DNA of 64,000 bases, from the NCBI GenBank assembly GCA_020002185.1, contig CM034531.1, forward strand, positions 72,710,145 to 72,774,144, given 5' to 3'. Positions 50,100 through 63,823 of this stretch are shown here, piece after piece. The notes beneath the pieces were generated by a model. The model made no database searches and had not been told where the DNA came from. It was given only the letters and a program-made list of their open reading frames with translations. The position numbers were made by a program, and so were the translations under genes. Each line of letters starts with the position of its first letter. Position 1 is the first letter of the stretch. This DNA is from Paraescarpia echinospica. Taxonomy: Eukaryota; Annelida; Polychaeta; Sabellida; Siboglinidae.

Positions 50100-51038
50100 T
50101 GAGAATTACTTGATATTTATGTTAAACAAGCATTTGCTTTATGCCTCGTAACAGTTTTGTAGCAATAATCATATCCCAAATCCACTTTTTTGAATTGGAA
50201 GTTGGTTATTTTTAAAAGAAATGTAATAATATAGCATCTTTGAATATGTACAGATTCATAATTAAGACAGTCAAGCAAGTCATATTATTCTAGAAATGTA
50301 CACTGATATGCATAGATACAAAATATATAGAAATATTAATGACAACATGTATGTTTAGCTCACAATCAATGCTTGAAAACCCTGTCACAAATGATTTATT
50401 GATAAATTTGGGGTACCCAAGGGTCAACATTCTTCTAGAGAAGGAATCAATGAAGGGTATTGAGAGTTACTTGTTATTTGTGTTATATGACTGATTTATG
50501 CCTAGTAAAAGTTTCATAACAATATCTTCTACCCCGCATTGACCTTTTAGGGTCAGAATTTGGCTAATTTATAGAAATATAATAACATAGCACTTTTGAG
50601 TGTGTGTAGATTCATAATTAAGACAGTCAGACATGTCATATTGCTCTGATAATACACTCTGGTATGCATAGATACCAAATATTTACAACAGTCAATTAAG
50701 GCATCTATATTTAGCTCGCAAATAATGCCTGAAAACCCTCTCATTAATCGCGAGCGATTTATAGAAAAAAATGGGGCATCCAGAAGTATCCTATTTTTGT
50801 TGTGAAGGAAGCATGGAAGGATATTGAGAGTTAGTAGTTATTTATGTCATAGGGAAAAGCTTACACCTAGAAAATGTTTTGTGACAATACATGCTACGCC
50901 TCATTGAACTTTTTGGGTCAGAAGTTGTTCAGTTTTTAAGAAATATAACAATGTACCATCTTTGCGTATGTATTGATTCATAATTTAGACAACCAGACCT
51001 GCCATATTACTCTGATTTACACACTTGCATGTGTATAT
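50100..51038 (-). repeat. Inner part of the right TIR arm, with about 360-bp subrepeats
   Basis: Three related blocks (near 50100-50460, 50461-50820 and 50821-51038), each with a GATTCATAATTAAGACAGTC-like core, mirror two blocks at 44440-45065. Confidence 0.75.
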
Positions 51039-54000
51039 GGGTTGTTCTCTGAAACTGCACTTCACTGTGGGCCACGTCTTGTGATACATGTAACAAAACT
51101 ACCTTCTTGTGTATTTTAAATGTTTTGCACCCTCATTGATTGAAATTGATATGAGAGACAACAGAAATATCATGAAATAAAAATGATGCCTTTTTGTGTT
51201 GTTTTATTGCGTTTTTGTGTGGACATCTGATCGAAAATGGCGTGCCGATTTCTGACATGAAAATAGGCATGTTGGGGATATGTGCATTCAAGGACAAGAC
51301 TGTAGACTGAAACACTCGATTGTGCCTTTTAAAGCATCATTATACCAATATCTACCAAATAAGCTGCTCGATAATCTTTGCTGAGCAATATTTCATGTAG
51401 ATATTGCAATGTTTTGATCAGGATCAGCTATGTAACGCTTTGCGTCCGGACACACACACTCTTTCCCTCGGTGTGTAGCTTGGCGTATGAATACACTGGA
51501 CTGACGCTATCAGCACGAGCATAACAAGCACACGTGTAGTCAACATGTTTTCAGAAGGACGGCTATAGAAGTTTGTTTTAACCGTTGAAATTAAATTTTT
51601 AAGTTGCAACTCCGGAACCGTGTCCATTTTTGAGTGTTACGTGCCAATCAGAAGTGACAAAAGATGTTCATATTTGAAGCGAGTAAGGACTACGTTTTTA
51701 GTAGAAGAAGGCGGAAGAATATCAGTACACATTCTTTCGGATGATGCTGTGGCGTTGCCTTTGCGGAGCAATTTTTCTGTGTGGTGTCTATTCGCGCACG
51801 AAAGTTACGCGGCTGATGCCAGCGAGAGGAAACTGCTCAAAGGCATGTTTTGATGCAGATTTATGGACGTTTTCTTGTATTTTCTTGTTTCTAAATTATT
51901 TTCATGAAATTGTCTTCGCTTTACAGTACTTTGTCAACGAACTAATTATCGTTGCACAATTTTTTTTTAATGATCTGAGGACTGCCATTTCGGCCGTTCT
52001 CGGCAAGGACCATACTTGTGACGATCAAAACTGTTTGACACCGGCTATTCTGATTTCATTCCTAGAAATATTTAGTTATAGTGTAGTTAATTGATTGGTA
52101 CGAGTTTTGAAGAAGCATGAAGCCTTCAATGAAAGGTTTTAGTTAGATATATTTGTCAATAGCCCTCGCCATTTGTTCCGTAATGAGGAAGCCGACTCAT
52201 TCGCCATGACTAGTGTCTTTGTGACGAGGCTGATCTTACAGTGAGAAAATTGTGCTTTTTATAGTCCAGACCAGATAAGCACTGTATACCTTAAATAGTT
52301 GCAGTTGTCCAAAATTGTGTTTTTTCTTCGAAAATGTCTTCATGAAAACATGTAAATAGATGACTACGCTCTTCCTGCAGTGTGTTGGTTTTCCACGTCA
52401 CGCGGAAGCAGATTTTTCTTGCGTCTTGGTTACGAAGCTGATTTTCGAGGTCAATCCCTGTTTTCGATCGCAGTTTTTCTTTTACTGACTCAATCGAACA
52501 GAAATCGTTTCTCAGATTACCTTTTTGTGTAAGCTGACCAGGGCTGATCTATTGAACTTTTGGACTTCGTTTCCAGCTGATGCTGGATTGTTGTAACAGA
52601 GACCCAGCATTTTTCGCGTCTTTCTTACGTAGCTGAACTTCGGAAGGGAAATTTGTAATAAATCTACTTTTAACTGGATGTGCTTTTTATTATGAGAAAG
52701 AAACCGACGTTGGGATTAAAAGTTTTTTTCCTCCACAAACAGTAAACACTGTGATCCTTTAATACGTGTATTGCAGCTTCTTGTGAAAGTGCTCTCAGCT
52801 CCGTCACCGAGACACCAGCACGTTTCGGTCTTGAGAGATTGAAGGGAAACTGTGTTAACTTGATTTCTTGTTTTTCTGAGCTGTAACTAATAAACATGTG
52901 ATGTAACAGGGATCAGTGATTTTGACAGGAGATCATGAGGTCTATTTTTTACAGCACCAACATTTCTGGACTCCTATTTTTTAAGCCTCCTCTCCTGCGG
53001 CCCAGCACTGGCCACCCCCACCTCCTGTGGCCCATCCTCAGCTAGACCCTCCTCCTGCGGCCCAACCTCGGCCACCTCCTCCTCCTGTGGATCTGCCTCG
53101 GCCAGCTCCCAACCCAGCCAGAACCTCCTTCTGGAACTACCTCTCAGGTTGGAAGCCTTATCAAGCTGGAGCTACAGGGGAGGAACAGGAAGGTGCCATT
53201 TTATGGCAAAATACTTCACATTGATTCAGAATCAAAGGACTTAAAGGTGCTGTACTTGAAACAGTGTCCAGATTCAGGCATGTCTGTCTGGGCCGATGAG
53301 GCCTGGCTTCCAGCTCTCCACCCTGTGACTTGTGTGTCCCCTCCCACTCTTACACCTGATCGCAGGGTTGCGTTCATATTTTGAACAAGGTGTATTGAAC
53401 ACTCTGTGACAGTGTTTCACTAAAATGTCATATGCTGTGCCATGTCATATGCCATATGATTGGCATTAATTTGTTTCTTTTTTGTTTTGTTTTGTTTTTC
53501 TTTACGAAATAAACTAAGCTTGCTACATTCACATTGCAACCATTTGTTAGTTTTTTATTTGTATTGTCTGTCACCTGTTGTCTGACGTTAGTATGTGGTG
53601 TCCATGTTACACGGCTAATACAAATTTATAAACAGATGGCAGTTCTTACAAATTTATGAGTAATCATCTCAAACCTTTTGTGGGCATTCTTTGCTCTTTT
53701 ATGTAGCTAATAATGCTATCACTATGCTGATAAACTTCATTCTTCTTGAACAAAATAGAAGTGTGTGAAAAAAAATTCTGATCGCTACGAACCAGTTCGT
53801 GAATAATGCACGAAATATGACTTCTAGACAATGTCTCAATGTAACAGAATATTTGTATGCCGTTTTTAGAGGTTACTAAAACATATCCTTGAAATTTAAT
53901 AGACTCTGGGGTTCTCTTCAAGCTGTTTGTAAGAAACATTTCGTGTCCATGTTACACGGCCAAATTTCGTCATGGCTGACAACTTTCAAGTTTCTACTGC

Positions 54001-54148
54001 CAATATACTTTCCTGACTTATCTTTTTTCCTGCAGAACTACTTTCTATGACCATGTGTCTTTAAAAAAAAGCATTTAAGATGTTTTGGAGCAGTTTTATT
54101 TTTGGACCCCAGTGTCACACTTTGGGGCCCAGTTTCAGAGAACGACCC
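51039..54148. mobile_element. Second TIR element nested in the right arm of the first
   Basis: Ends GGGTTGTTCTCTGAAACTG (51039) and, inverted, CAGTTTCAGAGAACGACCC (54148), flanked by the 4-bp duplication ATAT (51035-51038, 54149-54152). Removing it makes the host arm continuous with the left arm. A decayed frame at 53027-53384 belongs to it. Shares the GGGT...ACCC ends and 4-bp duplication with the host element. Confidence 0.82.
53027..53384 (+). pseudogene. Decayed frame of the nested TIR element (Pro-rich linker plus WLP-type C-terminal domain)
   Basis: A proline-rich stretch (PPPPPVDLPRPAPNPARTSF) is followed, after a frame change near 53195, by FYGKILHIDSESKDLKVLYL and ADEAWLPALHPVTCVSPPTL. 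The spacing resembles the WWLG...CWVP segment at 49566-50081, so the two elements may encode related proteins. Confidence 0.42.
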
Positions 54149-54589
54149 ATATACAAATTATATACAAGTTTCTGAGGTATGTGTAATTTACTCACAATCA
54201 AGGTCTCAAAACTCTCTCGCAAATGATTTACTGAATAAATCATTATGTTTATCAACTTGGTGCACATTAACCATACATGTTTTAATTATATTTATGTGAT
54301 CTATACATTGTAGAGAGCAATTGCATAAAGTTTCATTGACACAGGTTAAATAGTGCAAGAGATATTAACTTGTGAAATGTGAATAATTTTATTTATTTTT
54401 AAGAAGCCATCACAAAATGTCTAAGTCCCAAATTTCAAATTGCCGTAACTTGAAAACTACTGAAGATGGAACACTCAAATTTTGGATTCTTGCTTATCTT
54501 GCCAAAGGCTTTCAACAAGCTGGTTCATTCAAAAATTGAAGAGGTGAGTGCCGCACCCATTGGTTGCGTCCACGCGGAATGACCCATAC

Positions 54590-57500
54590 ACTAAATCCTT
54601 CCAGGGGCCCGAGCTTAGAGGCTCAACAAACTAAATTGAAGGAGCATGATATCAGAAACTGGGACACTCGAAGCATATACTCAGTATTAGCGGAGACTGT
54701 ATAAGTCGTGAGATTTTTTCCAAAAGTAGCAATATTCAGCTTTGGAAAATTGGATTGCTGCTTCAGTGAACATTTCCAGCAGAAGTCGGGATTTTACTCA
54801 TCCGAGTAAATCAACCTTTCGGTGGAGTGTCGTGTAAAAACAGTTGTGGTTGCCGATTGGTTGGTTCACTGTAGGGTGTCGATCCATTCATCGTGGTGGG
54901 TGGGGTGTAACTAAGTACTACGCCTCCAGCTTGCGGCAGCACGCATGCCTGCATCCCTGATATGTTGACATACCTGTGACATGTATGATTTAATGTTTTT
55001 TAAATGTTACTTTTTGTGTTCGTCTGGTGGGAAATATATATGTTGCACTGTTTTTGTGCTCTTTTTTGGTTAAATTACTTGTACTGTCGTGGAACAGCTT
55101 TCATGGTTCTGTTATGGGTTTTTGTTCTCAAAGGCCTGTCATGGCTGCAATTACCACCAGTTCACCTGGATTATTAGGAAAGTACAGAATGGTGCTTCTT
55201 TTAAGACTGTATTAAATGATATTGTCTATTTCTAGGCATGCACTTGTTGCATGTAGTGGCTTGACATCACAAGAATAACATATGGTTACAGAGATATTTA
55301 TACTTTATAGATAATGTTACCAGATTTTGATGTGAAATAGTGATTCACATATGACTACTTAGCTCCATACTTGCTAGTCCGAAGACCTTATAAATATGAC
55401 CACAAAATATCAAGAACGTGTTCCTGGACTTCTGCTGTGGCCTGTTCCGTGTAGTGCTCATTACATCTGACAATCCATCGTTACGCCTCTTGTCAGCCCC
55501 GCGGAGTGCAGGCTCCACTTGCGTCTCGCACAAATGTTGCAGTGTGTCAAGGCATATTTTCCTGTTTGATTTAATTCCATGTTTCAGAAGAACCCAGAAC
55601 AACAGCGGTCAGATTCACTTAGATTTGCATAATTGCTTGTAAAATAATGATCTGTCCCCACATTGTGTGTTGTAAATATGTCCAATTCCCTGTTTGTGAA
55701 TTAAAAGTGTAAACAGTCTCTGAAAGTGGCAGGCTTAAAATTAGTGAAACCTGGCGTCAAACTAATGGCCAAAATGTCCTGGCAACTAGCCGTCTTACCC
55801 TAAACAGTGGTTCATTGCTAGTGGGCATGCCTTATGTTAAAAAATAGTTCCCCTCAGAGGTCGTAACCCCAAAATGTTCAAATTGTAAAGACAACATTCA
55901 AATACCAAACAGCCTTCATTGACTGCATGAAATTAGTACTTTCTGGAATTCTAAGCATGGATCCTACCCAGAAATACCTTTGACGTTTCTGATTCCCACA
56001 CGCCAATATACAAATCGGGGTGAAATACCACTGATTCAGCGAACTTCCTGTTATTAATTACCTAACTGAATGGGCTTTTAAAATCTTCAAAATTCAAGGC
56101 AAAGTGGTGTTTACCTCAAGTATTGTTTTAGGCCTGTAATATTAATCATCTGCCCTGAATTATTTTTGTTTGTTGAAACTAAAGGCACCAAGTGTTTCCG
56201 TCTAGAAAAAGTGATCAACGATGAAGAAATTTACCGAAAGTATAATAAAGTTTTGTGCTAATTCAACGAGGGTTAGCAAATGGGCAATTTAGACCAGACA
56301 GAACTAAACCTTCTCAAAGAAAACATCCTTGGCTCTGGTGGTAGGTAATATGATGATGAAATCCACTGTACAATTTATTGACATAAAATTCACCTAAGTG
56401 GCACTCAGACATTCTATTGCACCTAACCTGCCTCTCAAGTTCCCTTTTATTGGCCCTGGTGTGTTGATGTGTAGCCAGAGGGCAGCACCTGTCACCTCTT
56501 TTTAGCCTCCCCAGTGAGGTGTTGACACATGGGAAGGGCCTGGGGGTATCCCTGCTGATCTGACAACACTTGATCCCCCTCATTAGAAAGGGCTTGCCCA
56601 CTTTAGAAAACTTGCAATCAAATGATACATTTGGAGAAAACAGCCAACTGGTGTTTTCCCAGCTGATAACCACAGTATACTATTATTTAATTACTAATTA
56701 GTTCAAACGTTGTCATAATTTATTCATTGTTTTGTGATTTTTTGTGTTAAATGCATGTTTTAATTTTTTGAAAATTTTCAAACATTCTGGTGTTCCCATT
56801 TTTAGTTACATGTAAATATGTGGCTGGCAAATAAATAGATTAGAACTTTACAAAACAAAATACCTTAGAAAAGCGATTAAGTTCACTCTGTTTTATTTTC
56901 AAATCTATCACTGTATCAGGCTCGCTTGTCATTTAGTCAATGTTGTCAGTTGCTGTCATTTAGAGTACTGTGATGCAGCTGTAAGCATCCAATGGGGAAA
57001 AGGTCACAATATGAAGTAAAGTAGCCATAACTAGTAACATTTGCCACCAGAATTGAGTAAATCATTGAGCAAGTCATAAGACGATGCAAAAATAGCCCTA
57101 ATAGTGTACCATTTTCTGCCTAAGATGGGTAAATCATTGAAGGAATCGCAACACGCTGATGTAAAATTAGACATGATAGTTTACCAAAAGGTGCTAAATT
57201 GACAGTTAGATCATTTATGATTAGCCAATCTAGTTTAAAATAAGCTGCCAAGTCGTGAATGTATCAGATTCAGTAATTAATTGATCGCTTCTATCTGCAT
57301 TAATAAATAATTGCGCATGCATGATTGATATTAATCAGTGCTATGTATCGGAAGCATGCATGTGCGTGTGTGTGTCTGCGACAGACCATGAAGATACAGC
57401 CTGTTAGTAGATACCTCTAACGCAGATGTACTAGCATCTTTTCTTGCTATGTTTGGTATCTCTAGGAGTAGTTTCTGCTATGTTTTGGCTGTTTTGTTTT

Positions 57501-59120
57501 AGGTCTTGGAGGGGTGTCAAATCCATGGAGTTATCTTGTGTTATGGTCTAATTAATAATAATGGCAGTCTTTTGTGAATTCATAAAATGTTATGTCTTCT
57601 AAAATGTAGAAAGTAGCAATGCTTCCATCTCAGTCCAACTCATTTGTAGTCTTTCCCCCCAGACACTGTACAACTCCTGGTCAATGTGTAGCCACTTTTC
57701 GTCACCATTTTCTTGCATTTGTTAACATCGTCCACCTGTATTTCCTGCTCCTGTTTTCATCATCTGGCGATGTCAGTTGTAGGTCGCATTCCCCCGTCAA
57801 TCTTCATAGGTAAAACAATGGTCTCACTAGATACAAGAGACAACTGAAAGCTCGAGAGGCCATATTGTTATTAGTCTTACTGAGATATTGTGAAATCAAT
57901 GAAGGCGTCAAGGGAGATGACAGTGGAGATTGATTATGCATCCTTTATTCGCACTACACAACCTTAATTAACACACCTGTAATTTAGTTGCGCGTCTGAA
58001 TAGCCAGTGAGCCCGATGTACAGCGACACATGGAAGATCAGCAGGACCTTTGAGGTGTTTGTCACAGTCGATGAACCATGCATGTGTGAGCTCTGTGTCA
58101 CATTCAGTGTGTGCACTTGCATGTGTTTGGCGGTGTCATTAAGGTGGTTGTGTACATATCATGTGACTGCACACAGCAACCGTTGAAGGGGTTCTTGGAA
58201 TTTAAATATTGAGCTATTAGACATTATTCATTGAAACATGCGTGACAAGATTTGTTCAGGGTAACGGTTTCTGGCTTGATGAATGGTCAATCAAAAACTG
58301 TGAAGAAGACAGATGTTTTACTTAAAGCAAGTATTACTCAATATAACTGTCTTGTTTCATACTGCTGCCATTATCTTGGTTCACTATTTTTATATTTGGT
58401 TAAAAACTAGATTTCTTAGTTCTGAAAATAGAAAACCGTTATCTATAAAATTTGTGTGGGTTAGATTTGTTCAGAATGGCCACATTATGATATTGCATGG
58501 TTTGACATACACGGCACTGCACGTACTATGTTGATAATTAGTTTTCTGTTGATGTGTACATACTGCATGACTGATAGCGTTAAAAAGTCAAATATTGTAA
58601 CAGTTTTGTTACTGATTTCTGGGATGTTATCCATGCATGGAAGATACATATTGTACTAGGCATTCATAATGATAACATTATCACTTCAGGAAGAGGGAGA
58701 AAGAAAGATGGAATTTGGCACCTGAAACCAATGTATCCATTAAACATAAAAAAAATTCTTAACTTTAGTGTGTCTAACAGCAATCAGAAGATTTTGTGAT
58801 ATTGGATGTTTTCCTAAAAAAATGCAGATGTTTGTAATCTTTCTGCCGTTCATGCAGGCTGTTCAATGATCTTTACTCTGATATTCATTGGCTATTGCTT
58901 TACTGCTCCAAGATCTGTCAGTCCAATTTAGCAGCTATTACGCTGGCCACGGAAAGTCCGAGCAAACACCATCGGTGATCCAACGCCGTCCAAATTCATC
59001 CGGGCGGCACTCCACAAAAGCACCAATTTTACTGACTGTTTGATCGAATCAACGTGAATGTTTTTGTTAGATGGGCTGCCAAATGACGTTTGTCATCTCC
59101 TGTGCCTGTAGTTGCCCAGT
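54590..59120. other. Region without a supported gene
   Basis: AT-rich, with only short open frames. I found no exon chain, RNA gene or repeat array that I would defend. Confidence 0.55.
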
Positions 59121-59395
59121 AAGGCTTCTATTGATCATGAAATCCCAGGAGCCAGAGCCAGCAGTCTCATGTAATCTGCACAAGCTTGGGACATCTCTTT
59201 GTCAGACACTGTTTCCTAATGGTTGGCATTACAGCTCAAATGGTGTTCAATGCAGCTTTATGTTCGCACCATTTAGTGTCACTTTACGAAGTACGTGGTC
59301 GTTATGCTTTCACGTGGTAAATCTGTGTATGTGTGCGGTGGCCATCGAGGACAATACGTGGCGATTATTGAGTGGTCACAGGGCCACGTGGCGGC
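59121..59395 (+). repeat. 275-bp inverted repeat, copy 1
   Basis: Starts AAGGCTTCTATTGATCATGA and ends GGGCCACGTGGCGGC. Nearly identical to the reverse complement of 63549-63823; I saw only about two differences. Flanks are unrelated. Confidence 0.93.
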
Positions 59396-59654
59396 AAAGA
59401 CAACTTGGTGGCGGTTCTCAGGGATGTGTCGCACTGGATTATTATGCCTGTTTTACCAGACATTTGATATCTGACCAAGGTGGCACAGATGGTTTATATT
59501 GTATTTATGGTGCTGTTTATATCTGGGAAATGAGATGTTTTATTGAGATTATTGTAGATTTATCTTTAGGTGACAGATAGTCTGGCATGGGTTAACTTGT
59601 GTACTATTGTTAGTGGATATTCATATATATTTTTCACAGCATGTAGTAATTTAC

Positions 59655-59878
59655 ATGTCTGTCTGTCTGATTGTTCGTCCGTCTGTCTGACCGACCGACC
59701 TTCTGTATGCGTGTCTGTCTGTATGCTCGTCTGTCTGTCTGTATGCTCGTCTGCCTGTCTATAAGCTCGTCTGTCTGTCTGTATGCTCGTCTGTATGCTC
59801 GTCTGCCTGTCTGTATGCTCATCTGCCTGTCTGTCTGTCTGTATGCCTGTCTGTCTCTGCCTGTCGTCTGTCCCTCCG
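59655..59878 (+). repeat. Imperfect CTGT-rich repeat
   Basis: CTGTCTGTCTGTATGCTCGT-type units leading into the 29-bp array. Confidence 0.85.
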
Positions 59879-61510
59879 TGTGTACATGCAAGCAGTGGTG
59901 TGATGTATGTGTACACGCAAGCAGCGGTGTGATGTATGTGTACATGCAAGCAGTGGTGTGATGTATGTGTACATGCAAGCAGTGGTGTGATGTATGTGTA
60001 CACGCAAGCAGTGGTGTGATGTATGTGTACACAAGCAGTGGTGTGGTGTAGTACAGCAAGCAGTGGTGTGATGTATGTGTACACGCAAGCAGTGGTGTGA
60101 TGTATGTGTACACGCAAGCAGTGGTGTGATGTATGTGTACACGCAAGCAGTGGTGTGATGTATGTGTACACGCAAGCAGTGGTGTGATGTATGTGTACAC
60201 GCAAGCAGTGGTGTGATGTATGTGTACACGCAAGCAGCGGTGTGATGTATGTGTACACGCAAGCAGCGGTGTGATGTATGTGTACACGCAAGCAGCGGTG
60301 TGATGTGTGTATGTGATGTATGTGTACACGCAGCGGTGTGATGTATGTGTACACGCAAGCAGTGGTGTGATGTATGTGTACACGCAAGCAGTGGTGTGAT
60401 GTATGTGTACACGCAAGCAGTGGTGTGATGTATGTGTACATGCAAGCAGTGGTGTGATGTATGTGTACATGCAAGCAGTGGTGTGATGTATGTGTACACG
60501 CAAGCAGTGGTGTGATGTATGTGTACACGCAAGCAGCGGTGTGATGTATGTGTACACGCAAGCAGCGGTGTGATGTATGTGTACACGCAAGCAGCGGTGT
60601 GATGTATGTGTACACGCAAGCAGCGGTGTGATGTATGTGTACACGCAAGCAGTGGTGTGATGTATGTGTACACGCAAGCAGTGGTGTGATGTATGTGTAC
60701 ACGCAAGCAGCGGTGTGATGTATGTGTACACGCAAGCAGCGGTGTGATGTATGTGTACACGCAAGCAGCGGTGTGATGTATGTGTACACGCAAGCAGTGG
60801 TGTGATGTATGTGTACAAGCAAGCAGTGGTGTGGTGTATTGTACATGCAAGCAGTGGTGTGATGTATGTGTACATGCAAGCAGTGGTGTGATGTATGTGT
60901 ACACGCAAGCAGTGGTGTGATGTATGTGTACACGCAAGTAGTGGTGTGATGTATGTGTACACGCAAGCAGTGGTGTGATGTATGTGTACATGCAAGCAGT
61001 GGTGTGGTGTATGTGTACATGCAAGCAGTGGTGTGGTGTATGTGTACATGCAAGCAGTGGTGTGATGTATGTGTACATGCAAGCAGTGGTGTGGTGTATG
61101 TGTACATGCAAGCAGTGGTGTGGTGTATGTGTACATGCAAGCAGTGGTGTGATGTATGTGTACATGCAAGCAGTGGTGTGATGTATGTGTACATGCAAGC
61201 AGTGGTGTGATGTATGTGTACATGCAAGCAGTGGTGTGGTGTATGTGTACATGCAAGCAGTGGTGTGGTGTATGTGTACATGCAAGCAGTGGTGTGATGT
61301 ATGTGTACATGCAAGCAGTGGTGTGGTGTATGTGTACATGCAAGCAGTGGTGTGGTGTATGTGTACATGCAAGCAGTGGTGTGGTGTATGTGTACATGCA
61401 AGCAGTGGTGTGATGTATGTGTACATGCAAGCAGTGGTGTGGTGTATGTGTACATGCAAGCAGTGGTGTGATGTATGTGTACATGCAAGCAGTGGTGTGA
61501 TGTATGCATA
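59879..61510 (+). repeat. 29-bp minisatellite, about 56 copies
   Basis: The unit is GTACATGCAAGCAGTGGTGT plus GATGTATGT, with CGCAAGC and AGCGG variants concentrated in the middle and TGCAAGC/GGTGTGGTGT variants in the right third. All three minus frames are open for nearly 2 kb because no unit contains a stop; not treated as genes. Confidence 0.94.
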
Positions 61511-62769
61511 GAGCAGCCACAAAACTCTGCTACTGCACATGTTTAAATCAGGTTCTTATTTTCTTAAATTTCTTAAATATCCTCTCAAACTCTGTTAATC
61601 CAGAACTCTGAAAATGTATATGTATGCTAGCTGCTCTCTGTGCTGCAAAAACTATTTCACAAATGAAATTATGGTCGTAGATTATTAAATTATTATTAGT
61701 GCATATAAAATAAGTAAAACAATTATAGGTTGATCATTATAATATTAGCTAATCAATGGGCCTTCAGACAAAAATGCAGCTCAGTGCTGGAAGTCTGTAT
61801 GCTATTTTATAAATGCATAACCTCTTGAAACTAAGTTCAATGAGTGAACATATATGCTTAGACCTTCACGCTGTGGCCACAGATGGGGAAGTGATACGAC
61901 AGAGTGGGTGGGTACCTCGAGTATATCAACTGGTTAGTAGGGTGGGGCTGTCACTGAATCTAGATGATCTTGTACCAGTGCAGCCCCGCCTTGTTCAGTC
62001 CACTTTGTCTACTCGGGCCTCAGATTTGTTTTTGTTTCTGGTTAACAGCGTTGTCACGTGTCATTCTCACCAGTGTATATTCAGTTCCATCGGTTAGGTT
62101 TACGACCAAGTGTCGCGCTTATGATTGTGTCGTAAGTGCAATTTTAGTGTATTGGTACTTGCTGGTGATTACACTGATTATGTGATGTGAAGTTAGGTTG
62201 TCAATCCTGACAGACAATTATGATGAGCTATCATGTGACATCCACCCTGCAGTAGAGGCTATTGTTGTTTCAGTTGCTCACCGTGTGCATCATATCATGA
62301 CATTGTTTCCCTGTGTTGTAGATTTACCCATGTTCGTGAAACTGGTTTTATTGTTGATATCATAACTAGTAAAAAATGCCCATCCATGACATTGACACTA
62401 CGTACACACACAGAAGCCGGTTTTCTTGAGTGACTAAAATGTTTATTTTATGTATAACATAAATTTGGAAAGTTTTTTGTGTTAACCGCAAGTTATGTAG
62501 TAATACTATGTTACTCAACTGATCAGCGGTCATTGCTACATTGAAACAATCACAGAAAATACTCAAAATGTTATGAATAATCAATTTACATCAAGCTAAC
62601 CTATGGTAGTTAAGTAAGTTAACTGTAATTAAGAACCCTTAACCAACAGGAATTTTGAGAAAAAATATAGCTAAATTTTACTTTTTTGGAAGGATCGTAA
62701 ATTAATCCTAGAAAGTTTGGCACCCAAGATGCAAACTGTCTAGTAGGAAAAAATGTTTACGCATGCATA
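61511..62769. other. Region without a supported gene
   Basis: Ordinary AT-rich sequence with no domain or repeat recognised. Confidence 0.55.
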
Positions 62770-62780
62770 CATACACACAC

Positions 62781-62868
<88 letters not shown>
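62770..62868 (+). repeat. (AC)n microsatellite
   Basis: About 99 bp of AC with two short interruptions. Confidence 0.97.
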
Positions 62869-62870
<2 letters not shown>

Positions 62871-63548
62871 GCAGACAGACACATAATTTACTTGGATAAT
62901 TATGTTGGATAATTAGTTTTCTTGTGACGTGTGTATAGTACCACGAGTTGATGGCTTCATAGTTCTGATTGGGTGTGTATCTATGTTTAATTTGAATGAT
63001 GTGAAAATTGTGATAAAAAGATGTACGTACTTAAATTATGTTCTAAATGTTTGACATATATAAATAAATGTTGTCTTATGTTTGTACCTTAACAATGTGA
63101 GCCCTAAGGAAGATTTCCAGTTGATTTTATGTGAAACATTTAACTGGACAATACTTGCTTTTGGAGAAGAGTGTTGGCCTACTTTTGAGTTATTTATAAA
63201 TGTGCCATTTGTGTACCTTAAGGTGTTTTGTTACTTATGTTGTTCTAAACTGTTATTATTTTACAATAATTTATGATTGTGTTACTTTGATCTTGTTGCA
63301 GATGCCATGGCAATGAGAACTTGTGATGTCATCAATATCTGAATAAACACCACTTCTAGCCTGAACAGGTCAGTGTCTTCTTTCTTACTAAAGGTTAGGT
63401 GATCCTTAGAACAGTCTACTTTATATTGTAAACACATGTTATGGGAAGTTATTTATCATGTCTGGAATGTGATGGAATAGTGTGTTTCTTCATCTAGCTT
63501 TCCGTGACTCGTGGTGTAGGACCATTGATTCAGTCTAGCACCTCTAGC
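62869..63548. other. Region without a supported gene
   Basis: An acceptor-like TGTTGCAG at about 63300 followed by a short frame and AATAAA (63344) could be a terminal exon, but nothing upstream ties to it. Confidence 0.4.
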
Positions 63549-63823
63549 GCCGCCACGTGGCCCTGTGACCACTCAATAATCGCCACGTATTGTCCTCGAT
63601 GGCCACCGCACACATATGCAGATTTACCACGTGAAAGCATAACGACCACGTACTTCGTAAAGTGACACTAAATGGTGCGAACATAAAGCTGCATTGAACA
63701 CCATTTGAGCTGTAATGCCAACCATTAGGAAACAGTGTCTGACAAAGAGATGTCCCAAGCTTGTGCAGATTACATGAGACTGCTGGCTCTGGCTCCTGGG
63801 ATTTCATGATCAATAGAAGCCTT
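63549..63823 (-). repeat. 275-bp inverted repeat, copy 2
   Basis: Reverse complement of 59121-59395 with about two differences, 4.15 kb away in opposite orientation. Confidence 0.93.

Larger units (their letters stand above)
44111..54585. mobile_element. Long-TIR DNA transposon, decayed, with nested insertions
   Basis: The ends are GGGTCATTCCATGTGAACGC (44111) and, inverted, GCGTCCACGCGGAATGACCC (to 54585), with the 4-bp duplication ATAC outside both (44107-44110, 54586-54589). About 1 kb of terminal inverted repeat can be followed: 44111-45065 on the left, and 54585-54149 continuing at 51038-50100 on the right. Subrepeats of about 360 bp occur in the arms. It contains a CR1-like LINE (about 45550-49565), a second TIR element (51039-54148) and a decayed minus-strand frame (49566-50081). 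Superfamily not assigned. Confidence 0.82.

Noticed and set aside
57650..57690. Exportin-4-like words (DTVQLLV here and DLYSDIHWLLL at about 58870)
   Set aside because: Each match is under 12 residues, the order is opposite to the protein, and flanks do not match; most likely chance.
59566..61540. Three overlapping minus-strand frames of 573-647 codons rich in His, Thr and Cys
   Set aside because: All three frames of a 29-bp repeat are open, so they encode the same cycle; no start context or flanking exons.
63300..63350. Terminal exon with AATAAA right after a stop
   Set aside because: No upstream exon or recognisable peptide supports it.
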